Shown here one piece after another: positions 54,046-62,532 of a stretch of 64,000 nucleotides of DNA. Source of the DNA: Parachlamydiales bacterium (GTDB lineage: Bacteria > Chlamydiota > Chlamydiia > Chlamydiales > JABDDJ01). The position numbers and the translations under genes are program-made. The notes under the pieces are model-generated. The model was given only the letters and a program-made list of their open reading frames with translations. It was not told the origin of the DNA and made no database searches. The stretch spans positions 62,001-126,000 of the forward strand of contig JBAZCF010000001.1 in the NCBI GenBank assembly GCA_041671045.1. The letters are read 5' to 3'. Within the stretch, counting starts at the first letter, position 1. The number at the start of each line of letters is the position of its first letter.

Positions 54046-54603
54046 ATGTCTAGGCTAAAGGAAAGATATCAAAACACCGTAAGGCAAGATCTTACAAAGA
54101 AGTTTGGTTATAGTAACCAAATGCTGGTGCCAAAGCTTGATAAAATTATTATCAGCATGGGATTGGCTGAAGCTTCTAAAGATAAAAATGCCATACAAGA
54201 TCATTTGAAAGAACTCACGCTCATAGCCGGTCAGCGCGCCGTACCAACGAAATCCCGCAAGGCGATTTCCAACTTCAAGTTGCGCGAAGGCCAAACTATC
54301 GGCGCCAAAGTCACTCTGCGTGGAAAACGCATGTTTGACTTCATGTATCGCTTCTGTAACCTCGTATGCCCACGCATACGCGACTTCCAAGGCTTCAAAG
54401 CCAAAGGGGACGGCAGAGGTAACTACTCTCTAGGTATCGACGACCAACAGGTTTTCCTGGAATTAAACCTAGATGAAGTAAAGCGCGCACAGGGGATGAA
54501 CATTACCTTCGTCACCAATGCTAAGAATGATGAAGAATGCATCGAGTTGCTTAGACTCCTCGGTCTTCCTTTCAAGAACTTAACCATCTGCGTAGCCGCA
54601 TAA
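54046..54603 (+). CDS. rplE: 50S ribosomal protein L5
   Basis: This 185-residue protein binds 5S rRNA. It is read from ATG at 54046 (MSRLKERYQ), as in chlamydial homologs; a GTG 6 bp earlier is possible. It has VPKLDKIIISMGLAEA, FKLREGQTIGAKVTLRG and the C-terminal GMNITFVTNAKNDEEC. It is followed directly by rpsH rather than rpsN. Confidence 0.97.
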   Translation: MSRLKERYQNTVRQDLTKKFGYSNQMLVPKLDKIIISMGLAEASKDKNAIQDHLKELTLIAGQRAVPTKSRKAISNFKLREGQTIGAKVTLRGKRMFDFMYRFCNLVCPRIRDFQGFKAKGDGRGNYSLGIDDQQVFLELNLDEVKRAQGMNITFVTNAKNDEECIELLRLLGLPFKNLTICVAA

Positions 54604-54620
54604 AACAAGGAGACGAAATC

Positions 54621-55022
54621 ATGGCAATAAGCGATCCCATCGCCGATTTCCTCACCAGAATCCGCAATGGCGGCAGAGCTAAACGTCGCTTTGTCGATGT
54701 TAACTGGAGTAAGATGAAGGAAAGCCTCGCCGAAATCCTAAGACAACAAGGGTTTATTGAGAACTTCCTCGTTAAACACGATACCCCTCAAAGAGGGACC
54801 ATCCGTATTTTCTTGAAATACGATACAAACCGCCTGCCTGTAATTAAAGACTTGCGCCGCATTTCCAAACCAGGCCTAAGACGTTATGTCACACATAATG
54901 ACATACCTTACTTTTACGGCGGACTTGGATTATCTATAGTATCGACGTCGCAAGGCGTCCTGCCAGGTGTTGAAGCAACTCGTCGCAAATTAGGCGGCGA
55001 ACTGCTCTGTATGGTATGGTAG
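54621..55022 (+). CDS. rpsH: 30S ribosomal protein S8
   Basis: This 133-residue protein binds helix 21 of 16S rRNA and in E. coli represses the spc operon. It has DPIADFLTRIRNGGRAKR and the C-terminal VSTSQGVLPGVEATRRKLGGELL. Length is normal. Confidence 0.98.
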   Translation: MAISDPIADFLTRIRNGGRAKRRFVDVNWSKMKESLAEILRQQGFIENFLVKHDTPQRGTIRIFLKYDTNRLPVIKDLRRISKPGLRRYVTHNDIPYFYGGLGLSIVSTSQGVLPGVEATRRKLGGELLCMVW

Positions 55023-55051
55023 AAAACGAGTATTAAGGAGTAATTCAATAG

Positions 55052-55591
55052 ATGTCTCGTAAAGGTAAACAACCCATCGCCCTTCCAAAAGGCGTAGAAG
55101 TCAATGTGCACGACGGCAAGATTTCTGTTAAAGGCCCTAAAGGTACTTTGACACAAGATCTAATTGATGGCATTAGCATTAAAATCGAAGACGGTCATAT
55201 ACTGGTCGAACCCGATGCTACGAAAAGCGATATGGGAAAATTTCACGGCCTCTACCGTAGCTTAATAAGCAATATGGTAGAAGGCACTACTAAAGGGTTT
55301 GAAAAGCAACTCGAACTGATCGGTGTCGGCTACCGTGCAACCGTACAAGGCCACTTCCTCGACCTGCAGCTCGGATTTTCCCATCCCACAAAGCTAGCAA
55401 TACCTCAGGGTATTCAAGTTAAAGTTGAAAAAAACATCGTCACTGTAACAGGCAATAACAAGCAGGAAGTAGGACAATATTGCGCCTCCATCCGCGCTGT
55501 GCGCCCACCAGAACCCTACCAAGGCAAAGGTGTACGTTACAAAGACGAGTATGTCCGGCGTAAACAGGGCAAATCCTCAGGCAAAAAGTAA
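55052..55591 (+). CDS. rplF: 50S ribosomal protein L6
   Basis: This 179-residue protein lies near the factor-binding site. It has two related beta domains with KISVKGPKGTL and the C-terminal PEPYQGKGVRYKDEYVRRKQGK. Order and length are standard. Confidence 0.98.
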   Translation: MSRKGKQPIALPKGVEVNVHDGKISVKGPKGTLTQDLIDGISIKIEDGHILVEPDATKSDMGKFHGLYRSLISNMVEGTTKGFEKQLELIGVGYRATVQGHFLDLQLGFSHPTKLAIPQGIQVKVEKNIVTVTGNNKQEVGQYCASIRAVRPPEPYQGKGVRYKDEYVRRKQGKSSGKK

Positions 55592-55616
55592 AGTAGGGTA
55601 GTTAGATAGGTTACCT

Positions 55617-55988
55617 ATGCATAGCGAAATAAAAAATAAACCACAGATGAGACTAAAGCGTGCTCAACGTGTTCGCGTTAAATTAAACGGAACACGCCAC
55701 AAACCGCGTCTCTGCATGTTCAAGAGCAATAAGCACATTGCTGCTCAATTGATCGACGACGAAGCAGGCGCGACACTCGCCCACGTCTCTACCTACGCTA
55801 AGGCCAAAAAAAATACCCCCCAAGGTAAAAAGTCTAAAGCTACTGCTGAAGCTCTTGGCAAGGAAATGGCTGAATTAGCGCACAAACACCAAATCAAAGA
55901 AGTAATCTTTGATAGAGGTTGTAATAAATACCATGGCGTTCTTGCAAGCTTTGCTGATGCAGTGCGCGCCGCCGGAATTCACCTCTAA
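55617..55988 (+). CDS. rplR: 50S ribosomal protein L18
   Basis: This 123-residue 5S rRNA-binding protein shows RVRVKLNGTRHKPRLCMFKSNKHIAAQLIDD in part, and the end VIFDRGCNKYHGVLASFADAVRAAG in part. It lies 15 bp before rpsE. Confidence 0.97.
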   Translation: MHSEIKNKPQMRLKRAQRVRVKLNGTRHKPRLCMFKSNKHIAAQLIDDEAGATLAHVSTYAKAKKNTPQGKKSKATAEALGKEMAELAHKHQIKEVIFDRGCNKYHGVLASFADAVRAAGIHL

Positions 55989-56003
55989 TTAGCAGGAAGA
56001 CCA

Positions 56004-56504
56004 ATGGCTAAGCAAAGCGACCAACATAAAAAAGAAAAACCTGCGTCTGACCTGCAAGAGAAAGTCTTGCACATCAACCGCTGCTCCAAAGTCGTCAAAG
56101 GTGGACGCAAGTTCAGCTTCAGCGCCCTTATTCTTGTGGGTGATGGCAAAGGCCGCATCGGTTATGGCTTCGCTAAAGCGAACGAACTAACAGACGCGAT
56201 TCGTAAAGGCGGAGAGTCTGCACGTAAAAATCTGCGTAAATACGCGACCATGGGAAGCACTATTCCTCATGAAGTCAGCGTAAAGCAAGACGGCGCAACC
56301 GTCTTCATGGCCCCAGCTCCAGAAGGCGCAGGTGTCGTGGCAGGATCACTCGTACGCTCTGTTCTTGAAATGGCTGGCGTCAAAGACGTCATGGCAAAAA
56401 TTCTCGGCGCAAACAATCCGATCAATATTTTGCGCGCCACATTCAAAGCCCTCGAACAGCTAAAGACGCGCGATGAAATTAAACAGCGTAGAGGAATATC
56501 ATGA
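56004..56504 (+). CDS. rpsE: 30S ribosomal protein S5
   Basis: This 166-residue protein acts in decoding fidelity and mRNA entry. It shows KVVKGGRKFSFSALILVGDG, GYGFAKANELTDAIRKG and IPHEVSVKQDGATVFMAPA. It overlaps rplO by 4 bp; rpmD, which usually sits between them, is missing. Confidence 0.98.
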   Translation: MAKQSDQHKKEKPASDLQEKVLHINRCSKVVKGGRKFSFSALILVGDGKGRIGYGFAKANELTDAIRKGGESARKNLRKYATMGSTIPHEVSVKQDGATVFMAPAPEGAGVVAGSLVRSVLEMAGVKDVMAKILGANNPINILRATFKALEQLKTRDEIKQRRGIS

Positions 56505-56935
56505 CAGACCTATCCTTTCTACATAACGTCAGCCGTCCTACACAATCTCGTAAAAGAGTAGGCCGCGGCGCAGGTAGCGGTCTCGGAAAAACTTCCGGAC
56601 GTGGACAAAAAGGTGCCGGTGCTCGCGCTGGTTATAAAAGACGTTACGGCTATGAAGGCGGACAGTTCCGTACCTTCATGAAAATGCCTATTCGTGGATT
56701 TAGCAATGTACGCTTCGCTCGTAGATTAAAAATAGTCAACATCAATCAGATTGAGGCTGTTTATAACGACGGTGAAGTTGTCGACGGACAATCCCTATAC
56801 GAAAAAGGCTTCATTAATAGCCCAAATGAAAAAGTTAAACTGTTAGGAAACGGTACGTTGACTAAAAAAGTTACATTCAAGATCGATGCGATCTCGAATG
56901 GTGCTAAAGAAAAGCTCCGTAGCCATAACGCATAG
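56501..56935 (+). CDS. rplO: 50S ribosomal protein L15
   Basis: This 144-residue assembly protein has the glycine- and arginine-rich start (RVGRGAGSGLGKTSGRGQKG) that threads into 23S rRNA, then GGQFRTFMKMPIRGFSN. It overlaps rpsE by 4 bp. A strong hairpin follows before secY. Confidence 0.97.
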   Translation: MTDLSFLHNVSRPTQSRKRVGRGAGSGLGKTSGRGQKGAGARAGYKRRYGYEGGQFRTFMKMPIRGFSNVRFARRLKIVNINQIEAVYNDGEVVDGQSLYEKGFINSPNEKVKLLGNGTLTKKVTFKIDAISNGAKEKLRSHNA

Positions 56936-56945
56936 TTTATTTGTA

Positions 56946-56972
56946 CAGGCCGGCGTTGCCCATGCCGGCCTG
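56946..56972 (+). terminator. Hairpin between rplO and secY
   Basis: A perfect 9-bp GC-rich stem, CAGGCCGGC with its complement, encloses a 9-nt loop. T-poor sequence follows, so it is probably an attenuator or RNA-processing site that lowers secY expression rather than a full stop. Confidence 0.6.
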
Positions 56973-57088
56973 ATTTATATTATAAAGGGTCTTAGTGAAA
57001 TTGCTGTGATTGTTCCCTAATATTAGCATTCGCAACCATTTGACAAATCACCCTTTAAGCGCGGGACAATATACAGCCGGGAAAAAAA

Positions 57089-58459
57089 ATGTTCCACAAC
57101 ATCGTACGCGTATTCCAAGTACCTGAACTGCGATTTAAAATTCTCTTTACCCTCCTTATGCTTGCCATATGCCGTATCGGGGTATTCATTCCCGTCCCAG
57201 GCATAAACGGCGAAATCGCCGTAGGCTTCTTCCAACACCTTACGGGGGGCGCTCAAAGCTTATTCACCCTCGTCGGAATATTTTCCGGTGGTGCGTTTTC
57301 TCAAATGACGGTTGCAGCGCTGGGCGTAGTTCCCAATATCTCTGCTTCGATCATTGTACAGCTGCTTGTTGCCCTTTGGCCATCTTTCCAACGTGAAATG
57401 CGTGAAAATAATGTCCAAGCACGCCGTAAAATGAACCGTTATACTCGTGCGCTAACAGTTATACTTGCCGTGCTGCAGTCTTTCGTTTACGCGAAATACG
57501 CCCTTGAAATGAACTTGTCCAGACCGGGCATCATTTCTAGCGAACTGCTAGACATCCAGCTTTTAGGAGCCCCTTGGCTGTTTTATCTGCTTACCATCAC
57601 TACAATGACCACAGGTACCGTTTTCCTTATGTGGATTGGTGAACAAATCACCGACCGCGGCATCGGTAATGGTATGAGCATGATCATCGCGCTAGGCATC
57701 CTATCCCAATTGCCCTCCGCTATCGGGATGGTGTTCCAACAACTTAACCTAGACTCGCAAGAGCCAGGACAAATGAATTTCGCCTATGTAACTATCATGC
57801 TTATTGTCTTCGTTCTCGTCACAATAGGTACGATATTAATCATTCAAGGACACCGGCGTATCCCTTTGCAATACGCTCGCCGTGTCGTCGGACGTAAGGA
57901 AGTCCAAGGCGGAAATTCGTACATACCTCTTAAAATCAACTACGCTGGCGTTATCCCTGTTATCTTCGCCTCTTCTCTATTAATGTTCCCTGCTACAGTA
58001 GGCACATTTTTGGGAAGCGGTAACTGGCTGGGTCAAGTCGCTTCCTGGGTCTCCCCTGGACAAGCCGCTTACAACGTTTTCTTCGTTGGTTTAATTTTCT
58101 TCTTTACCTATTTCTGGACAGCGACACAGTTCCGTCCTGACCAGATCGCGTCGGATATGAAGAAAAACGGTGCCTTCATTCCTGGAATTAAACAAGGCAA
58201 ACCCACCCAAGATTACCTTGAATCTACAATGAGCTATATCACTTTGCTCGGCGCATCTACGCTCGCTGCAATTGCTATTCTCCCTAATATTATAGGTTCA
58301 ATATTGTCGGTTTCTCCTACAATAAGCTACTTTTTTGGTGGTACAGCCCTGCTAATCCTTGTGGGTGTAGTACTGGATACAATGAAACAAGTGGAATCTC
58401 ATCTTCTTATGAAACGCTACGAAGGCTTTATGAAGCGCGGACGCGTACGTGGACGATAA
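57089..58459 (+). CDS. secY: Preprotein translocase subunit SecY
   Basis: This 456-residue inner-membrane channel protein has ten membrane helices, with the plug region near GGAFSQMTVAALGVVPNISA, GIGNGMSMII, and cytosolic loops VVGRKEVQGG and TQFRPDQIASDMKKNGAFIPG. It exports the lipoproteins and secreted proteins encoded here. A 153-bp gap with a hairpin precedes it, so it may be partly independent of rplO. Confidence 0.98.
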   Translation: MFHNIVRVFQVPELRFKILFTLLMLAICRIGVFIPVPGINGEIAVGFFQHLTGGAQSLFTLVGIFSGGAFSQMTVAALGVVPNISASIIVQLLVALWPSFQREMRENNVQARRKMNRYTRALTVILAVLQSFVYAKYALEMNLSRPGIISSELLDIQLLGAPWLFYLLTITTMTTGTVFLMWIGEQITDRGIGNGMSMIIALGILSQLPSAIGMVFQQLNLDSQEPGQMNFAYVTIMLIVFVLVTIGTILIIQGHRRIPLQYARRVVGRKEVQGGNSYIPLKINYAGVIPVIFASSLLMFPATVGTFLGSGNWLGQVASWVSPGQAAYNVFFVGLIFFFTYFWTATQFRPDQIASDMKKNGAFIPGIKQGKPTQDYLESTMSYITLLGASTLAAIAILPNIIGSILSVSPTISYFFGGTALLILVGVVLDTMKQVESHLLMKRYEGFMKRGRVRGR

Positions 58460-58518
58460 GAACACCCTGACTCCCCGGGACATCCACCGGGAAAAATAAT
58501 AAAAGTTCCCGCAGATCC

Positions 58519-58547
58519 TTGTGTGTTAAGACAAGCTGTGGTAAAGT
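58519..58547 (+). promoter_or_regulatory. Possible promoter before rpsM
   Basis: TTGTGT and TAAAGT are 17 bp apart in the 119-bp gap after secY, about 32 bp before the rpsM start. The match is modest. rpmJ and infA, often located here, are absent. Confidence 0.35.
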
Positions 58548-58578
58548 TATAGATCCTTATTTGAATTAGGAGCCTTAA

Positions 58579-58947
58579 ATGCCTAGAATAGTAGGTACAG
58601 ATATACCTGACAATAAACGCTTAGAAATCAGCCTGATGTACATTTTCGGCATCGGCAGACACCTCTCCAATGAGATTATTAAGCGCTTAAACCTGAACGC
58701 TGATATGCGCGCAAACAAGCTGACGCAAGACGATATCGCTCGCCTAAACCAACTTATTGCAGCAGAATACATCGTTGAAGGTGACTTGCGTCGTCAAGTC
58801 CAAAATAACATTAAACGTTTGATCGGCATTCACTCCTACCGCGGCCTGCGTCATAGAGTAGGTCTGCCTGTACGCGGACAAAGAACACGTACTAACTCCC
58901 GTACTAGAAAAGGCCGCCGTAAAACAGTCGCGAACAAGAAGAAGTAA
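58579..58947 (+). CDS. rpsM: 30S ribosomal protein S13
   Basis: This 122-residue small-subunit head protein contacts the P-site tRNA and L5. It has the start RIVGTDIPDNKRLEISLMYI, and the basic tail RGLRHRVGLPVRGQRTRTNS. An AGGAG site lies upstream. Confidence 0.98.
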   Translation: MPRIVGTDIPDNKRLEISLMYIFGIGRHLSNEIIKRLNLNADMRANKLTQDDIARLNQLIAAEYIVEGDLRRQVQNNIKRLIGIHSYRGLRHRVGLPVRGQRTRTNSRTRKGRRKTVANKKK

Positions 58948-58966
58948 TACTTAGGAGATTTTGACC

Positions 58967-59374
58967 TTGTCTAAACAAGCAGCAAATACAAAAAAAACAG
59001 TTAAGACACGTAAAAAAATCGTGCACCAAGTCCCTCAAGGGATCGTACACGTTAAAGCTACGTTTAACAACACCATCATAAGCATAACCGACCAATTAGG
59101 TCGCATTATTGCCTGGTCCTCTGCCGGTAAAGTTAACTACTCCGGTTCAAGGAAATCATCAGCATTCGCCGCTACTGTAGCAGCTCAAGATGCTGCTAAA
59201 ACAGCACAAGCTTATGGTGTAAAAGAAGTCAAACTTGAACTTAAAGGCCCAGGTGCTGGACGCGAATCCGCAGTAAGAGGTATCTTAAGCTCAGGCATTA
59301 TGATTACTGAAATACGTGACGTTACTCCGGTAGCCCACAACGGCTGCCGTCCAAGAAAACGCCGACGCGTATAA
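58967..59374 (+). CDS. rpsK: 30S ribosomal protein S11
   Basis: This 135-residue protein forms part of the mRNA exit site. It starts at TTG; I chose 58967 because AGGAG is 9 bp upstream, whereas the TTG at 58961 has only 3 bp. It shows VKATFNNTIISITDQLGRII, the GPGAGRESAVRG motif and the end TPVAHNGCRPRKRRRV. It is followed by rpoA; rpsD is elsewhere. Confidence 0.97.
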   Translation: MSKQAANTKKTVKTRKKIVHQVPQGIVHVKATFNNTIISITDQLGRIIAWSSAGKVNYSGSRKSSAFAATVAAQDAAKTAQAYGVKEVKLELKGPGAGRESAVRGILSSGIMITEIRDVTPVAHNGCRPRKRRRV

Positions 59375-59421
59375 TCGCTAGGCTGGAAGAGCCTTATAGA
59401 ACAAAATTTAGGAGTTAATCC

Positions 59422-60543
59422 ATGGCAGTTAAGTACGGCACATTTGAAATGCCGAGCAAAATCATTATCGACGAAGACTCAGCATCTACCACCTTCGCAC
59501 GTTTTATTGCTGAACCGTTTGAGAAAGGATTTGGCCATACTGTAGGTAATGCATTAAGACGCATATTGCTTTCCAGCCTAGAATCACCGGCGATTATTTC
59601 CGTTAGGTTGGAGGGGATACCTCACGAATATATGGCTATAGACGGTATCGTTGAAGATATGACGAACATCGTCCTCAATTTTAAGGGAGCTCTACTCCGT
59701 CGCCTAACTACTGACGACGTTCCCGACTCAAGAGAAGAAAGAATTTTGACCACTATGCTTGACATTTCGCAAGTCGATCTCGATAAGCATAAAGGTCTAA
59801 TTCAAGTTAAATTGAAAGATGTCATCAAAGATAGCCGTTTTGAAGTCGTTAATCCTGAACTGCATCTGTTCACTGTCACCAAACCGATGACCAAGCAAAT
59901 AGATCTCCGTGTCGCTATCGGTCGTGGGTACGTTCCTTCCGAACGCCTCATCATAGCTGATCGTACAGTAGACGAAATTTTGCTAGATGCTAGCTTCTCT
60001 CCTGTCCGTCTTGTTAACTACTATGTTGAGTATACTCGCGTAGGACAAGACACAGACTTTGATAGACTGATCATTGAAATTACTACCGATGGACGCGTCA
60101 CTCCAGTTGAAGCTCTCAGCTTTGCCGCTCAAATCGGTTTAAAACACTTTGAAGTATTTAACCGTCTCCAATCACATATCATCCTCTTTGATGAAGGCGA
60201 TGGCGATGGCGATGCTGACCATGACGAAATCATGGTGAAATTGGCAATGCGTATCGATGAGATGGAACTTTCCGTCAGATCGACTAATTGCTTAGCCGGT
60301 GCAAACATTGAAACGATTGCTGAGCTGGTAACGATTCCAGAGCGCAAAATGTTGGAATTTAGAAACTTCGGTAAGAAGTCCCTTAATGAGATTAAAGCAA
60401 AACTCACCGAAATGGGACTCTATCTCGGAATGGATCTCTCCAAGTACGGAATTAACCATGATAACGTACGGCAAAAAATTTCTGAATACAACGAAGAGCG
60501 CCACAGCCGTAAAGAATTCTCTGATGCATCAGTAACAGAGTAA
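59422..60543 (+). CDS. rpoA: RNA polymerase alpha subunit
   Basis: This 373-residue protein dimerises to scaffold RNA polymerase. The N-terminal domain has EPFEKGFGHTVGNALRRILL and the C-terminal domain has VRSTNCLAGANIETIAEL and EFRNFGKKSLNEIKAKL, with the conserved Arg that binds UP elements. The linker at about 257-269 is a run of Asp and Gly (DEGDGDGDADHDE), more acidic than usual. It is longer than the E. coli protein (329). Confidence 0.98.
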   Translation: MAVKYGTFEMPSKIIIDEDSASTTFARFIAEPFEKGFGHTVGNALRRILLSSLESPAIISVRLEGIPHEYMAIDGIVEDMTNIVLNFKGALLRRLTTDDVPDSREERILTTMLDISQVDLDKHKGLIQVKLKDVIKDSRFEVVNPELHLFTVTKPMTKQIDLRVAIGRGYVPSERLIIADRTVDEILLDASFSPVRLVNYYVEYTRVGQDTDFDRLIIEITTDGRVTPVEALSFAAQIGLKHFEVFNRLQSHIILFDEGDGDGDADHDEIMVKLAMRIDEMELSVRSTNCLAGANIETIAELVTIPERKMLEFRNFGKKSLNEIKAKLTEMGLYLGMDLSKYGINHDNVRQKISEYNEERHSRKEFSDASVTE

Positions 60544-60567
60544 GAAATATAAAAGGATTTTCATAGA

Positions 60568-60996
60568 ATGAGACACTTAAACCATAAATCCAAACTCAAT
60601 AAGACGAGTTCGCATAGACGCTGCATGCTAGCTAATGCTCTTAAGTCACTGATTGTGCATGGACGCATCGAAACGACAGAAGCAAAAGCAAAAGTTCTAC
60701 GCAGTTATGCTGATAAATTGGTAACTTTGGCTAAGAGTAATACCCTAAGCGACCGTCGTAAAGCTGTTGCTCAACTGATGGTTCGTTTTAACACGCTTAC
60801 GCCTAAACAACAACGTGAAGTTAAAGCGGGCAATACAAGCAGCTATAACGATGACCGCGTTGTCATTAAAAAACTGTTTGAAGAAATCGGCCCACGTTTT
60901 ACAGCGCGTAATGGCGGTTACACCCGTATCATTAAAAATCGCCAGCGTGTAGGTGATAACTCATTGCTCTGCTATTTGGAATATCTTTCCGAATAA
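60568..60996 (+). CDS. rplQ: 50S ribosomal protein L17
   Basis: This 142-residue protein ends the operon. It has MRHLNHKSKLNKTSSHRRCM and the end GGYTRIIKNRQRVGDNSLL. A strong intrinsic terminator follows. Confidence 0.98.
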   Translation: MRHLNHKSKLNKTSSHRRCMLANALKSLIVHGRIETTEAKAKVLRSYADKLVTLAKSNTLSDRRKAVAQLMVRFNTLTPKQQREVKAGNTSSYNDDRVVIKKLFEEIGPRFTARNGGYTRIIKNRQRVGDNSLLCYLEYLSE

Positions 60997-61007
60997 TTAA
61001 TTTTTCT

Positions 61008-61038
61008 TTTCGCGGAGAGGCTCCCCCTCTCCGCGAAA
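61008..61038 (+). terminator. Terminator of the ribosomal protein operon
   Basis: A 13-bp perfect stem, TTTCGCGGAGAGG with its complement, has a 5-nt loop. It is preceded by a T-run and followed by CCTCTTT. It closes the operon that begins at rplC. Confidence 0.85.
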
Positions 61039-61102
61039 CCTCTTTACTCAGATAATCAACATCGCTATCATCACTATTGACTCATTCGCGGAGGTTCATG
61101 TC

Positions 61103-62110
61103 ATGCCTATTCCTGTTGCAATTAATGGTTTTGGACGTATCGGTCGTTTAGTATTCCGTATCCTTAGCCAACACCCTGACTATCATGTCGTCGCTATAAA
61201 CGATATCGTTCCCGTTGAAAACCTTGCCTACTTATTAAAATACGATACCGTTCACCGTAAATTTCCTGAGGAAATTAAGGTAGAGGGCGACTACCTGGTC
61301 GTTAAAGGAAAGAAAACATTGGTATTAGGTGAAAGAGATCCAACTAAATTACCTTGGGCCCAACACCATATTGAATACGTCATCGAGTCCACGGGATTAT
61401 TCACCTCTCATGAAGATGCAAGCAAACATCTGCAAGCAGGGGCTAAACATGTTATTATTTCAGCGCCAGCTAAAGGCGATATTCCCACATTTGTAATGGG
61501 TGTTAATCAAGAAAAATACAATCCCAAAACCGACCTCATCGTATCCAATGCATCCTGCACTACTAACTGTCTTGCTCCTATTACCAAGGTTTTGTTGGAT
61601 AACTTTGGCATAGATGAAGGTCTAATGACTACAGTCCATGCAATGACAGCTTCTCAACCCTCTGTAGATGCTCCTTCGAAGAAGGATTGGCGTGGCGGAA
61701 GAGCTGCTTCGCAAAATATCATCCCCTCAACGACAGGGGCAGCCAAAGCAGTGGCCTTATGTATTCCTGAGGTCAAAGGAAAGTTAACGGGGATGGCCTT
61801 CCGCGTTCCAACCATCGACGTATCTGCAGTTGACCTTACAGTGAAACTTAGTAAGTCGACGAGCTATGAGGCTATCTGTGAAGCAATGAAAAATGCTTCT
61901 GAAGGTTCAATGAAAGGATTCTTAGGTTACTGCGACGAGCAAGTTGTTTCGTCCGATTTTATTGGCTCCACTTACTCCTCTATTTTTGATAAAGAAGCTG
62001 GTATAGCTCTCAATGATAAATTCTTCAAGATTATTGCCTGGTATGATAATGAAATGGGTTACGCTAGCCGCGTAGTCGATTTGATGATATTCATGCAGTC
62101 TAAAAAATAA
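61103..62110 (+). CDS. gapA: Glyceraldehyde 3-phosphate dehydrogenase
   Basis: This 335-residue glycolytic enzyme has NAD-binding INGFGRIGRLVFR and the catalytic Cys in SNASCTTNCLAP. Later segments are STTGAAKAVALCIPE and the ending AWYDNEMGYASRVVDL. GGAGG lies 8 bp before the chosen ATG; an ATG 5 bp earlier is out of frame. Following rplQ is the Chlamydia order. It is transcribed separately from the ribosomal genes. Confidence 0.98.
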   Translation: MPIPVAINGFGRIGRLVFRILSQHPDYHVVAINDIVPVENLAYLLKYDTVHRKFPEEIKVEGDYLVVKGKKTLVLGERDPTKLPWAQHHIEYVIESTGLFTSHEDASKHLQAGAKHVIISAPAKGDIPTFVMGVNQEKYNPKTDLIVSNASCTTNCLAPITKVLLDNFGIDEGLMTTVHAMTASQPSVDAPSKKDWRGGRAASQNIIPSTTGAAKAVALCIPEVKGKLTGMAFRVPTIDVSAVDLTVKLSKSTSYEAICEAMKNASEGSMKGFLGYCDEQVVSSDFIGSTYSSIFDKEAGIALNDKFFKIIAWYDNEMGYASRVVDLMIFMQSKK

Positions 62111-62532
62111 GTGTGTTTTTGATGGGTTTTAGGGAGTTTCCCTTGGAATCTGTCTCTATACCATTCCTGAACATTTTTTAGAGTCCAGTCTCGCCAAAAT
62201 CCAAGGAGTTTGGCGAGATAGCCCGCTTCAAATACCTGCCATGCTTATTTATCAAGGCTCTTTTATCTAGGAGTCGAATATTGCTCGCTATTCTTCGAGC
62301 AGTAGGTCGTAATCTAAGGCTCAAGCTCCGTAGGCGCTCCCTCAGTTTTTTTTCATATCATGTATGACGGTACTCCCTTTTTTCCTTCCTTTTTGTTACA
62401 CTATTTAGCAGAAGTTACAAGCAGCGTATGAGTGTTGTGGCTGAGGATATGATTCGAATTTTGATCTCTTTTTTATAGAGGTCTCTTCCTTATGCGCTGG
62501 CTTCTCGAACCCCATAAAAGGATTTACAGAAA
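62111..62532 (+). other. Intergenic region after gapA with a hairpin
   Basis: This 422-bp gap has no convincing gene. It holds a 10-bp perfect stem TCTCGCCAAA/TTTGGCGAGA at 62189-62218, probably the gapA terminator. Smaller inverted repeats follow near 62292-62310 (TGCTCG/CGAGCA), then an 8-T run near 62346-62353. The stretch between could encode an RNA, but I recognise none. Confidence 0.5.

Noticed and set aside
58472..58492. CCCGG/CCGGG hairpin as a secY terminator.
   Set aside because: The stem is only 5 bp and is followed by A-rich, not T-rich, sequence.
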